Shown here one piece after another: positions 8,894-16,580 of a stretch of 32,563 bases of DNA (positions are counted from its first letter, which is position 1; each line of letters starts with the position of its first letter). Both the position numbers and the translations under genes were made by a program. The stretch comes from Nitrospiraceae bacterium (GTDB taxonomy: Bacteria; Nitrospirota; Thermodesulfovibrionia; UBA6902). Under the pieces are notes generated by a model. That model was given only the letters and a program-made list of their open reading frames with translations. It searched no databases and was not told the origin of the DNA. The DNA is taken from NCBI GenBank assembly GCA_020356065.1, contig CP070632.1, positions 1,935,833-1,968,395 of the forward strand, written 5' to 3'.

Positions 8894-9022
8894 ATGAAAT
8901 ATCCTGCGTGTTTTAATGAAAGCTGTACTCATAATGACAAGTATATGTGTAAGGCAGAAGTTATCGATGAGGATATTATTTGCAGACAGGGCAAAGCTGA
9001 AGCTATAAAAAAGGACAAGTAG
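8894..9022 (+). CDS. 42-residue four-cysteine protein of unknown function
   Basis: A small ORF with an excellent Shine-Dalgarno (GAGGAGA, 4 bases before the ATG). It starts MKYPACFNESCTHNDKYMC and ends GKAEAIKKDK. Cysteines at positions 6, 11, 19 and 30 give C-x4-C-x7-C-x10-C, with a His at 13. This looks like a small zinc- or iron-binding module. There is no signal peptide or membrane segment, so it is probably cytoplasmic. It is closed 26 bp later by a strong hairpin terminator, which supports it being a real transcription unit. It converges on a rubredoxin gene. I do not recognise the family. Confidence 0.65.
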   Translation: MKYPACFNESCTHNDKYMCKAEVIDEDIICRQGKAEAIKKDK

Positions 9023-9048
9023 CAATTAGTTTATCAAGCGGTCAGGAT

Positions 9049-9077
9049 AAAAGGCAGGTCACAGGAACCTGCCTTTT
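9049..9077. terminator. Bidirectional intrinsic terminator
   Basis: A perfect 11-bp stem, AAAAGGCAGGT / ACCTGCCTTTT, with a 7-base loop (CACAGGA). A tail of T residues lies in the 3' arm on either strand. It sits between the four-cysteine ORF (plus) and the rubredoxin (minus), which converge here, so it can end both transcripts. Confidence 0.85.
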
Positions 9078-9091
9078 GTCGTGTTACTCAT

Positions 9092-9271
9092 TTATGCAAG
9101 GGCTTTAAACATATGTTTTCCCGCACCACATACCGGACATTTCCAGTCATCAGGTAGATCTTCAAATTTAGTGCTTTTTGGAATCTTGCCTTTTCTGTCA
9201 CCCTTGTCAGGGTTGTAAATGTAGCCGCAATTAACACTTTGACACTGCCACATATCCTTTGGGTCAGCCAT
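9092..9271 (-). CDS. Rubredoxin, type II (C-x4-C)
   Basis: A 59-residue electron carrier binding one iron through four cysteines: C10, C15, C45 and C48. The second knuckle is the classic [10 protein letters not shown]. The first is [16 protein letters not shown], a C-x4-C spacing instead of the usual C-x2-C, the feature that defines type II rubredoxins such as Desulfovibrio desulfuricans Rd2. The aromatic core (Trp8, Tyr17, Tyr19, Phe36, Trp43) is present. The ATG at 9271 has AGGAGA upstream. It is the last gene of an apparent operon behind an AsmA-like protein (49-bp gap) and MscS. It likely serves oxygen or peroxide detoxification partners encoded elsewhere; the partner is not in view. Confidence 0.95.
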   Translation of the reverse strand: MADPKDMWQCQSVNCGYIYNPDKGDRKGKIPKSTKFEDLPDDWKCPVCGAGKHMFKALA

Positions 9272-9320
9272 CTCTGATTATCTCCTGTTGCTCATTATAA
9301 GAATGATCGATTCTCCGGAT

Positions 9321-10064
9321 TTATTTGCCTAAAAGACCTTTCAGTTTATCCACTGATTCCCCGACAGTCCCCTTGACTGTTTTTTCCACTGTTCCTCCGA
9401 TGTCCTTAAGTGAACCTGCAGATGCTGTAATGATATTCTTATTGACAACAGCAAAGACTTCCTTCAATGCCTTTGAAATTGTTGTCCCGTCTTTTTCCTT
9501 TCCTATGTCCTTCAGATGAATATCAGGAAGGGCAAAGGAGAGTTTTTCACCCTGCAGTGCAGACATGCTCATATTGATCTTTCCGTTTTTTACGATGAAA
9601 TTGCTGATCTGCACTTTTGTTTCTGAAGCTGCCGCTTCCTTACTCTCTTTATCCTGTCCGGTTTTTTGTGCTGCGCCGGAAAATGATTCAATGTTTTTCA
9701 GGAGGGCTCTGATATTGTCTCCCTTGATCCCTTTTTCATAGGTTATGTCAGGTCCATCTATATACACTTCATCAATGATTATTTTATCAGAGAAGACTGA
9801 CTGTACATCAAGTGCAAGTCTGACTTCCCCCAGCTGAAATGCGCTGTCTGATTTAAACCCCTGAGGGTTACCGATGAAAAGCCCCTTCAGAGCGCCCTTT
9901 CCTGAAAGAAGTGACATACTCACGTCCTTCAATCTGACATCAGCTCCCAATGCATTAGGTCCAACGGTTTCAACTCCTTTTTTAATAATGGAATTCAGCG
10001 AAAAACTCAAAGCTACAATTATCACAATTATCAGAATGGGAATTGCTATCAGTACCTTTTTCAT
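9321..10064 (-). CDS. Small AsmA-like membrane-anchored periplasmic protein
   Basis: A 247-residue protein with one N-terminal transmembrane anchor (about residues 4-24). The following region opens KKGVETVGPNALGADVRLKDVSMSLLSGKGALKGLFIGNPQGF. This is the N-terminal pattern of AsmA-type proteins, continuing into beta-rich segments such as IIIDEVYIDGPDITYE and IKNFIV-like strands. AsmA-type proteins act at the cell envelope and are linked to lipid transport between membranes. This one is less than half the length of E. coli AsmA and corresponds to its N-terminal part only. It ends in a Gly/Lys-rich amphipathic tail (about 215-247). GGAGGA precedes the ATG. It lies 45 bp after mscS and 49 bp before the rubredoxin. 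Confidence 0.75.
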   Translation of the reverse strand: MKKVLIAIPILIIVIIVALSFSLNSIIKKGVETVGPNALGADVRLKDVSMSLLSGKGALKGLFIGNPQGFKSDSAFQLGEVRLALDVQSVFSDKIIIDEVYIDGPDITYEKGIKGDNIRALLKNIESFSGAAQKTGQDKESKEAAASETKVQISNFIVKNGKINMSMSALQGEKLSFALPDIHLKDIGKEKDGTTISKALKEVFAVVNKNIITASAGSLKDIGGTVEKTVKGTVGESVDKLKGLLGK

Positions 10065-10109
10065 TGTTTCCTCCGATTATAATGGCTCAGGTGAAAGCCT
10101 CTTTAAAAG

Positions 10110-10925
10110 TTACTCCCCCTTGTGTTCGTATATGTGTACATCTCTCTGGGGAAATGGGATAGAAATACCTTCTTCATCAAAACGCTTTTTAATTTTTTCC
10201 GTAGTATCAAAGTACACGTTCCAGTAGTCTGCTGTATTAACCCATGGACGGACCACAAAATTAACGCTGCTGTCAGCCATCTCCAGGACAGCGACAGTGG
10301 GAGCCGGATCTTTCAAAACCCTTTCATCAGCCGCAAGGAGATCATTAACGACCTGTTTTGCTTTATCAATATCATCCTGGTATCCGATTCCACATACCAG
10401 ATCAACTCGTCTCGTGCCCTTGGCAGAGTAATTCACAATGTTATCGGCGGTTAATTTCGCATTAGGTATGATGATGACCTTGTTGTCTCCGGTCTTCAGC
10501 TGTGTCGTAAAAACCTGCATAGCTTCAACACTCCCGATCACGCCTGCTGCCTCAATTACATCCCCCACTTTAAACGGCCGGAAGATGATCATCAGGAACC
10601 CGGCTGCAAAATTTGCAAGTGAACCCTGCAGGGCCAGACCAATGGCAAGGCCGGCCGCACCGATTACCGCTACAAAAGACGTTGTCTGCACGCCCAGTTG
10701 TCCAAGGGCGGCAAGAACTGCGAATGCAAGGATTAACATGTGTACCAGATTAATGACAAACGATATAATCGTGGGATCTATATTCTTTTTCGTCATTATC
10801 TTGCTGACAATTTTCTTAGAGAGTTTTGAAGCCCATTTTCCGATAATAAAAATTGCCAGGGCAGCAATGATTTTCAGACCGAGCACTGATACCAGTTCCT
10901 GGACTTTTGCAACGGCATTTTCCAT
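10110..10925 (-). CDS. mscS: Small-conductance mechanosensitive channel MscS
   Basis: A 271-residue inner-membrane channel close to E. coli MscS in size. It has three transmembrane helices at about 14-32, 55-77 and 84-112. The pore helix TM3 reads GAAGLAIGLALQGSLANFAA, almost identical to the Gly/Ala-packed MscS pore. A beta domain follows (FRPFKVGDVIEAAGVIGSVEAMQVFTTQLKTGDN, then IIIPNAKLTADNIVNYS) and the vestibule alpha/beta domain closes the protein. It opens under membrane tension to release solutes after hypo-osmotic shock. It heads a minus-strand unit with the AsmA-like gene and rubredoxin. A second, divergent MscS-family gene is at 19326-20390. Confidence 0.95.
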   Translation of the reverse strand: MENAVAKVQELVSVLGLKIIAALAIFIIGKWASKLSKKIVSKIMTKKNIDPTIISFVINLVHMLILAFAVLAALGQLGVQTTSFVAVIGAAGLAIGLALQGSLANFAAGFLMIIFRPFKVGDVIEAAGVIGSVEAMQVFTTQLKTGDNKVIIIPNAKLTADNIVNYSAKGTRRVDLVCGIGYQDDIDKAKQVVNDLLAADERVLKDPAPTVAVLEMADSSVNFVVRPWVNTADYWNVYFDTTEKIKKRFDEEGISIPFPQRDVHIYEHKGE

Positions 10926-11283
10926 ACTTCTTCCCCTTTCGTTTCAGTATTTAAATGAATGAGTTATCTTCGAACAAGCAATTACCAAGAATGATTCCAA
11001 TTATAAATTAAAAGTTGCATATAGTCCACATTCTATAATGAAATTTTTCTGCTGTAAATAAGAAAAATAAAATCTTCTGAATAATATCAGATGTTGCATT
11101 TGCTGTGTTTCGGTTTGATTCTTAACATTAGTTGTTTTTGCGGAGAATTATATTCAGACTCTTAACTGATTGAAATAAAAACAAAAAATCATAATGATGT
11201 GTTCAATAATTCATTTTCTGTCTATCTGATACAGAGAGGGGGATAAATTGACTAAGGCTTCATTCATGTTTTAGAATTCATTC
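10926..11283. other. Divergent intergenic region, mscS and dnaE (358 bp)
   Basis: AT-rich region that must carry promoters for mscS (minus) and dnaE (plus). A perfect TATAAT lies at 11034-11039 on the plus strand but has no -35 at the right distance. The best plus-strand promoter is at 11248-11277, listed separately. I see no ORF with a ribosome binding site and no clear structured RNA. Confidence 0.5.
11248..11277 (+). promoter_or_regulatory. Putative dnaE promoter just before the start codon
   Basis: TTGACT at 11248-11253, an 18-bp spacer and TAGAAT at 11272-11277 each match the consensus at 5 of 6 positions. Transcription would begin about 7 bases on, at or next to the dnaE ATG (11284). 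No Shine-Dalgarno lies before that ATG, so a leaderless mRNA is possible. This is inferred from motifs only. Confidence 0.4.
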
Positions 11284-14200
11284 ATGCATTCCAGTTATAT
11301 TCCTCTTCATTTACACACTGAATACAGCCTGCTTGACGGTGGGATCAGAATAGATGACCTTATCGAAATGGCGAAAAAATACAATCTTGCAGCTCTTACT
11401 ATAACGGATCACGGCAATCTGTTTGGCGCTATCGATTTTTACAATAAGGTATCAAAAGCAGGGTTAAAACCGATTATCGGATGTGAGGTATATGTTGCCC
11501 CTGGGTCGCGGTTTAATAAAGGCTCAAATGGCAGTCATGAATCCTCATTTCATCTGATACTGCTTTGCCGGAATCTTGACGGCTACCGAAACCTGTGTCG
11601 TCTTGTGAGCAGCGCCTATATTGAAGGGTTTTACTATAAGCCGAGAATAGACAAGGATATTCTGGAGCAGTACAGCGGCGGACTGATCGGACTGTCTTCA
11701 TGTATGAAAGGGGAGGTCCCCTACTACCTGGCTGCAGGAAATCTTGATAAGGCAAGAGAGGCCGCACTTGAATACAGAAGAATCCTTGGCGCTGAGAATT
11801 TTTATCTCGAGATACAGGCAAATGAAATGCCGGAACAGGATGTGCTTAACCGCCAGATCATGGAGTTGAGCAAAGACCTGCATATACCGGTGGTTGCTAC
11901 CAATGATACCCATTATCTGCTTAAGGATGATTCGCGGGCTCACGAGGTCCTGCTATGCATCCAGACCGGAAAGACTCTCAGTGATGCAGACAGGATGAAG
12001 CTTTCTACAGAGGCATTTTATTTTAAAAGTCCTCAGGAAATACAGGAGACATTCAGTGACTTTCCGGAGGCGGTCGAAAATACAAGGATTGTTGCTGAAA
12101 GGTGCAATCTTGATTTCAAGTTTGATGAATTCAGGCTGCCAAGATTTAAACTGCCGGAAGGCACCAGCGTTGACAGTTATGTAAAAAAGATCGCGCAACA
12201 GGGGCTGACTGAAAAACTTGGGGGTTCCGTTCCTGAAGAGTATGCTGAACGGCTCTCAACGGAACTTAAGATGATACAGAAAATGGGTTTTTCCTCCTAT
12301 TTCCTCATCGTATGGGACTTTATCCATTTTGCAAAGGGAAAAGGCATTCCGGTCGGGCCGGGAAGGGGTTCTGCAGCAGGCAGTCTGGTTGCCTACGGAC
12401 TTGATATAACTGATATAGATCCGATCAAATATGGTCTGCTCTTTGAAAGATTCCTTAACCCGGAAAGGGTAAGCATGCCGGACATTGATGTTGATTTCTG
12501 TATGGACAGAAGGTCTGAAGTCATAGATTATGTTACTGAGAAATACGGCAAGGATCATGTTGCTCAGATAATTACGTTCGGAACCATGCAGGCCAGAGCG
12601 GTCATCAGAGATGTGGGGAGGGCCATGAACATACCGTATGCAGAGGTGGACAAGGTGGCAAAGCTGATTCCCATGGTATTAAAAATCACGCTCAAATCTG
12701 CCCTTAAGATGGAACCCAGGCTGAGAGAGATGTATGAATCAAGGCCTGAGATCAGGGAGCTTATTGATATTGCCCAGCGTCTTGAAGGGATATCAAGACA
12801 CGCCTCCACGCATGCTGCAGGTATAGTGATCTCACCTGATCCACTCACAGACTTTCTTCCTTTATATAAGGCCCCTAATGATGAAGCTATCGTCACCCAG
12901 TTTGACATGGATGCCATAAAAAAACTCGGTCTTCTGAAGTTCGATTTCCTCGGACTCAAAACCCTTACCGTCATAGACAAAGCAGAAAAACTTATTAATG
13001 AATCCAGACAGGAACACCGGGACAGTACCCGGCTTTTTTCCATAGCAGATATAGCGCTTGATGACAAGGAAACGTTCACTCTCCTCAGTAATGCAAGAAC
13101 AGCAGGTGTATTTCAACTTGAGAGTTCAGGCATGAAAGACCTCCTTAAGAGAATGAAACCAGGTGTGTTTGAGGATATGATAGCTCTCGTTGCCCTGTAC
13201 AGACCCGGACCGCTCGGAAGCGGAATGGTTGATGAATTCATTAAGGGAAAGCATGCGGAAGAAGCCGGAGAAGCCAGGGTCATGGGTTCCCTCGCAAAGT
13301 TGAAACTGCCTCAGCTTGATGAGATTCTTAAGGAGACGCACGGCATTATTCTCTACCAGGAACAGGTCATGTCTATTGCCAATAAGATGGCAAACTTCAG
13401 CCTGGCACAGGCTGATATTCTTCGCAAGGCCATGGGGGGAAAAAACCCTGATGAAATGGAAAAAATGAAAAATATTTTTATACAGGGCTTAAAGGCAAAT
13501 AAAGTGTCGGAAGAAAAGGCAGAGACGCTGTATAACCTGATACTTCAGTTCGCCCAGTATGGCTTTAACAAGTCCCACTCTGCAGCCTATGCGCTGATTG
13601 CCTACCAGACGGCCTTCTTAAAAGCCCATTATCCTGTTGAGTTCATGGCTGCTTCATTAAGCGCTGACATGGACAACACACCAAAGGTCGTTACGTTTAT
13701 AAATGAGTGCAAGGACATGGGGATCGAAGTGCTTCCCCCTGACATAAACAGGAGCAGCAGGGAATTTAATGTGTCAGGCAACTCTATCCGTTTCGGTCTT
13801 GAAGCTGTTAAGGGAGTGGGGACGTCAGCAATTGACTTTATATTGGAGGCACGACAGGAAGGAGACTTCTCTACCTTTACTGATTTCTGCTCGAGGGCTG
13901 ACTCCCGAAGGGTCAATAAAAAAGTCATTGAAAGTCTGATCAAATCAGGCGCGCTGGACTCCATGGGTAAAAGGGCACAGCTCATGACAGTATTGTCTGA
14001 AGTCATGGAATCAGCCGCACGTATTCAGAAAGACAGAAGCTCGGGCCAGGAAAGTATGTTCGGGGAGATTCTTGAACCTGAACCCGAGAGGCTTCCTGAC
14101 ATCCCTGAGTGGGATGACAAGATCCGGCTGGCCATGGAAAAAGAGGCGCTTGGCTTTTATATCACAGGTCATCCGCTTAATGCCTTTTCGGAAAAACTGA

Positions 14201-14820
14201 AAAAACTTTCTGTTGTTGAGACAAAGGACCTGCAGGACCTTCAGGACCGGCAGAACATTGTCCTGGGTGGGATGGTTATGGACATAAAAAAAATACAGAC
14301 AAAAAGAACGGGCGACCTCATGGCATATGTGACGATTGAAGACCTTTACGGTATGGCTGAGGTCATTGCTTTTCCTGATGTGTATAAAGAATGTCAGGAG
14401 ATGTTGACCAGTGACGTACCTGTAGTAATTTCAGGAACAATCGATAAGACCGACAAAGGCATGAAAATCATGGCCAATAAAATAGTCTCTATTGACCATG
14501 CTGACGACCTTAAGAACTTTACTCCTTCGGGCAGGACAGGTAATTTTGGTTATGGAAAAAAGACCCGTGAAGAGCGTGACAGCAGGCCTGAACGAAAAAG
14601 GATCGTTACCCTTACGGTGTACAATGATAAGCGCAGCATGCTTCCCAGGCTTGATGAGGTACTCTCACGCCACAGCGGGGACTGTCCGGTTTTTTTGAGG
14701 ATTGTTTCACCGGAAAACTGGGAAACACTTCTCAAGACGAACAGGGAGGTCATGCCTTCTCCTGAGATGCTGTCGGAAGCGGAGTCGCTGTTGGGCGAGG
14801 GAAGGGCGTCCCTGAGTTGA
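11284..14820 (+). CDS. dnaE: DNA polymerase III alpha subunit
   Basis: The replicative polymerase, 1178 residues, the usual DnaE1 length. It starts with a PHP domain (LHLHTEYSLLDGG; TDHGNLFG). The palm has GPGRGSAAGSLVAYGL and the catalytic aspartates D400 and D402 (PDIDVDF), plus D554 (KFDFLGLK). The fingers region includes YRPGPLGSGMVDEFIKGKH and NKSHSAAYALIAYQTAFLKAHYP. A helix-hairpin-helix follows (RFGLEAVKGVGTSAI), then an OB fold (LGGMVMDIKKIQTKRTGDLMAYVTIED, about 1000-1080). A variable C-terminal domain of about 100 residues ends the protein. ATG 11284 gives the family N-terminus but lacks a ribosome binding site. The gene stands alone and accA follows after 332 bp. Confidence 0.98.
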   Translation: MHSSYIPLHLHTEYSLLDGGIRIDDLIEMAKKYNLAALTITDHGNLFGAIDFYNKVSKAGLKPIIGCEVYVAPGSRFNKGSNGSHESSFHLILLCRNLDGYRNLCRLVSSAYIEGFYYKPRIDKDILEQYSGGLIGLSSCMKGEVPYYLAAGNLDKAREAALEYRRILGAENFYLEIQANEMPEQDVLNRQIMELSKDLHIPVVATNDTHYLLKDDSRAHEVLLCIQTGKTLSDADRMKLSTEAFYFKSPQEIQETFSDFPEAVENTRIVAERCNLDFKFDEFRLPRFKLPEGTSVDSYVKKIAQQGLTEKLGGSVPEEYAERLSTELKMIQKMGFSSYFLIVWDFIHFAKGKGIPVGPGRGSAAGSLVAYGLDITDIDPIKYGLLFERFLNPERVSMPDIDVDFCMDRRSEVIDYVTEKYGKDHVAQIITFGTMQARAVIRDVGRAMNIPYAEVDKVAKLIPMVLKITLKSALKMEPRLREMYESRPEIRELIDIAQRLEGISRHASTHAAGIVISPDPLTDFLPLYKAPNDEAIVTQFDMDAIKKLGLLKFDFLGLKTLTVIDKAEKLINESRQEHRDSTRLFSIADIALDDKETFTLLSNARTAGVFQLESSGMKDLLKRMKPGVFEDMIALVALYRPGPLGSGMVDEFIKGKHAEEAGEARVMGSLAKLKLPQLDEILKETHGIILYQEQVMSIANKMANFSLAQADILRKAMGGKNPDEMEKMKNIFIQGLKANKVSEEKAETLYNLILQFAQYGFNKSHSAAYALIAYQTAFLKAHYPVEFMAASLSADMDNTPKVVTFINECKDMGIEVLPPDINRSSREFNVSGNSIRFGLEAVKGVGTSAIDFILEARQEGDFSTFTDFCSRADSRRVNKKVIESLIKSGALDSMGKRAQLMTVLSEVMESAARIQKDRSSGQESMFGEILEPEPERLPDIPEWDDKIRLAMEKEALGFYITGHPLNAFSEKLKKLSVVETKDLQDLQDRQNIVLGGMVMDIKKIQTKRTGDLMAYVTIEDLYGMAEVIAFPDVYKECQEMLTSDVPVVISGTIDKTDKGMKIMANKIVSIDHADDLKNFTPSGRTGNFGYGKKTREERDSRPERKRIVTLTVYNDKRSMLPRLDEVLSRHSGDCPVFLRIVSPENWETLLKTNREVMPSPEMLSEAESLLGEGRASLS

Positions 14821-14897
14821 TTCAGTAAATACATTTTAAATGTTGCAGACATTGCTAATACTGCATAGAGTGTGTGAACCAACTCTAACATTGTGTC

Positions 14898-15008
14898 TTC
14901 ATTTCCGCAGTTTGTTGAGTGGGAATCCCGTCTTTTCAATGGGATCTGGTCGAAGCGACTCTATGCGGAGACTCGCTCCGAGATGCCCGATTACTGACCT
15001 CGGGCATG
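14898..15008. repeat. Dispersed palindromic repeat, copy B (composite)
   Basis: The left part (TTCATTTCCGCAG, then GTGGGAATCC) matches the left end of copy C at 29828. The right part (GGTCGAAGCGACT, GACTCGCTCCGAGATG, CCGATTA, GGGCATG) matches copy A at 1742-1831 in reverse orientation. It therefore links the two variants into one family. It is strongly palindromic and non-coding. Confidence 0.65.
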
Positions 15009-15078
15009 AAAATATAAGTAACAGCAGTTGATTGACAGACAAGATTATTGAAAATCAAAAGCATAATATTAAATGCAT

Positions 15079-15107
15079 TTGACATGTAACTGAATGACAT
15101 TTATAAA
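15079..15107 (+). promoter_or_regulatory. Putative accA promoter
   Basis: A perfect TTGACA (15079-15084), a 17-bp spacer and TATAAA (15102-15107, 5 of 6) form one of the best sigma-70-type matches in the window. Transcription would start near 15114, giving a leader of about 40 nt before accA. Confidence 0.7.
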
Positions 15108-15152
15108 GGAATTTAATAAAATATAGCATTTGATTTTATGTAAGGTCGATAC

Positions 15153-16130
15153 ATGCATTATTACCTTGATTTTGAAAAACCGGTAGCTGAGCTTGAAAAT
15201 AAAATAGAGGAACTCAGACGCCTTGCTGACGGCAAGGACATGAATATCTCCTCTGAGATAAAAAAGCTGAGCAAAAAGGCACAGGACCTGAGGGCGGATA
15301 TCTTTTCAAAGATAACTCCCTGGCAGAAGACCCTCATCGCCAGGCATCCGGAGCGGCCGTATACCGAGGATTACATCAGGCTTCTTATGGAAGACTTCGT
15401 TGAACTCCATGGAGACAGAAGATTTGCCGATGATCCTTCCATCGTGTGCGGCTTTGCAAAGTTCCAGGACAGGCCTGTTGCGGTGATAGGGCACCAGAAA
15501 GGCAGAAGCACCAAGGAACGAATAGAGCGTAACTTCGGCCAGCCCCACCCTGAGGGTTATCGCAAGGCATTACGGATAATGAAGCTCGCCGAACGGTTCA
15601 GCATGCCCGTATTTACATTCGTAGATACTCCGGGTGCGTACCCGGGAATTGGTGCGGAAGAGAGAGGACAGGCAGAAGCGATCGCTCACAACATTTACGA
15701 AATGTTTGAACTCAGGACCCCGATTATCTCTGTTGTGATAGGGGAGGGCGGAAGCGGAGGAGCATTGGCCCTTGCCGTAGGAGACAGGATACTGATGCTT
15801 GAGCATGCTGTTTACTCTGTCATCTCTCCTGAAGGGTGCGCTGCAATTTTGTGGAAAAAGAACGAGACGTCCGTTGGTCAGGCTGAATATGAAAAGGCAT
15901 CTGCCGCTCTTAAGATGACTCCTGAGGATCTGAAGCGTTTCGGGATAATAGATGAGATAGTACAGGAACCGCTTGGCGGTGCCCATAGAGATAAGGAGGC
16001 AACGGCAAGGGCGCTTGGAGACAGGCTGCGCCATCACCTGGATGAGCTTAAAGATCTCGACACGGATGAGCTTATTTTAGCCCGGTACAATAAATTCAGG
16101 ATCATCGGGTCGATGGAAGAAAAGTCTTAG
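15153..16130 (+). CDS. accA: Acetyl-CoA carboxylase carboxyltransferase, alpha subunit
   Basis: With AccD it transfers the carboxyl group from carboxybiotin to acetyl-CoA, giving malonyl-CoA for fatty acid synthesis. The 325 residues match AccA. It opens [19 protein letters not shown] (the coiled N-terminal helices). The crotonase-fold core follows, with [71 protein letters not shown] and [15 protein letters not shown]. No zinc ribbon is present, as expected, since that belongs to AccD. AAGGT precedes the ATG at a reasonable distance. It has its own promoter and terminator, so it is a single-gene unit; accD, accB and accC are elsewhere. Confidence 0.98.
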   Translation: MHYYLDFEKPVAELENKIEELRRLADGKDMNISSEIKKLSKKAQDLRADIFSKITPWQKTLIARHPERPYTEDYIRLLMEDFVELHGDRRFADDPSIVCGFAKFQDRPVAVIGHQKGRSTKERIERNFGQPHPEGYRKALRIMKLAERFSMPVFTFVDTPGAYPGIGAEERGQAEAIAHNIYEMFELRTPIISVVIGEGGSGGALALAVGDRILMLEHAVYSVISPEGCAAILWKKNETSVGQAEYEKASAALKMTPEDLKRFGIIDEIVQEPLGGAHRDKEATARALGDRLRHHLDELKDLDTDELILARYNKFRIIGSMEEKS

Positions 16131-16164
16131 TACTGACTATCAATCAACCAGCCCGTAAATATCA

Positions 16165-16189
16165 CCGACTTTTTTTTAAAAAAAGTCGG
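16165..16189. terminator. Intrinsic terminator after accA
   Basis: A perfect inverted repeat: CCGACTTTTTTT pairs with AAAAAAAGTCGG, 12 bp per arm around one base. It lies 34 bp after the accA stop. The A/T tracts are inside the stem, so it could act in both directions. Confidence 0.6.
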
Positions 16190-16431
16190 CTATGTTAATT
16201 GTTCATACCACCAGATTCGCAACTAGTATTTAAAGTCTTCAGAACTGGAGAACAAAGACAAATCACTAAAAATCTATAGTATCAATGAATTTGGGTCGGT
16301 TTGGATTTTAATAATAATTCTCTGATAGTAAGTTTTTAATCTTACCTAGTAATACCATACTTCAATTATTTCTCAACATTTCATTTAGTGCTTAATCATT
16401 ACAGATTCTTATAAATAGTTCTAAAAATCAG

Positions 16432-16460
16432 TTAACAAGTTCGATATTCTATGGTAGAAT
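16432..16460 (+). promoter_or_regulatory. Putative promoter of the M23 peptidase gene
   Basis: TTAACA (16432-16437, 5 of 6), a 17-bp spacer and TAGAAT (16455-16460, 5 of 6). The predicted start near 16467 leaves a leader of about 114 nt, which includes the inverted repeat at 16535-16559. Confidence 0.55.
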
Positions 16461-16534
16461 AAAAATATTCTTCATTTACCAAAAAATCACGTTCTTATTA
16501 CTAAAAGTAATTGAATTATCATAAATGATCAATC

Positions 16535-16559
16535 ATAGATAAATTAATTTTTTATCTAT
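16535..16559. promoter_or_regulatory. Inverted repeat in the leader of the M23 gene
   Basis: ATAGATAAA (16535-16543) pairs perfectly with TTTATCTAT (16551-16559) around a 7-base spacer, ending 21 bp before the start codon. It could be an operator or a leader hairpin that affects translation. Position and symmetry are the only evidence. Confidence 0.4.
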
Positions 16560-16580
16560 AGCGATTAAGTCATTAGGAAT

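Larger units (their letters stand above)
14821..15152. other. Intergenic region, dnaE to accA (332 bp)
   Basis: Holds dispersed repeat copy B (14898-15008) and the accA promoter (15079-15107), both listed separately. No strong terminator hairpin is seen after dnaE; only a short ACATTT/AAATGT palindrome lies close to the stop. I see no ORF with a ribosome binding site. Confidence 0.5.
16131..16580. other. AT-rich intergenic region, accA to M23 peptidase gene (450 bp)
   Basis: After the accA terminator (16165-16189) the base composition drops visibly to AT-rich and stays low through the next gene. It contains a strong promoter (16432-16460) and a 9-bp inverted repeat (16535-16559), both listed separately. 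I see no ORF with a ribosome binding site. The composition change makes this the left boundary of a possibly transferred segment. Confidence 0.55.

Noticed and set aside
12564-13079. 171-codon minus-strand frame inside dnaE
   Set aside because: It lies opposite the catalytic core of dnaE, has serine-rich shadow composition, and no recognisable motif or start signal.
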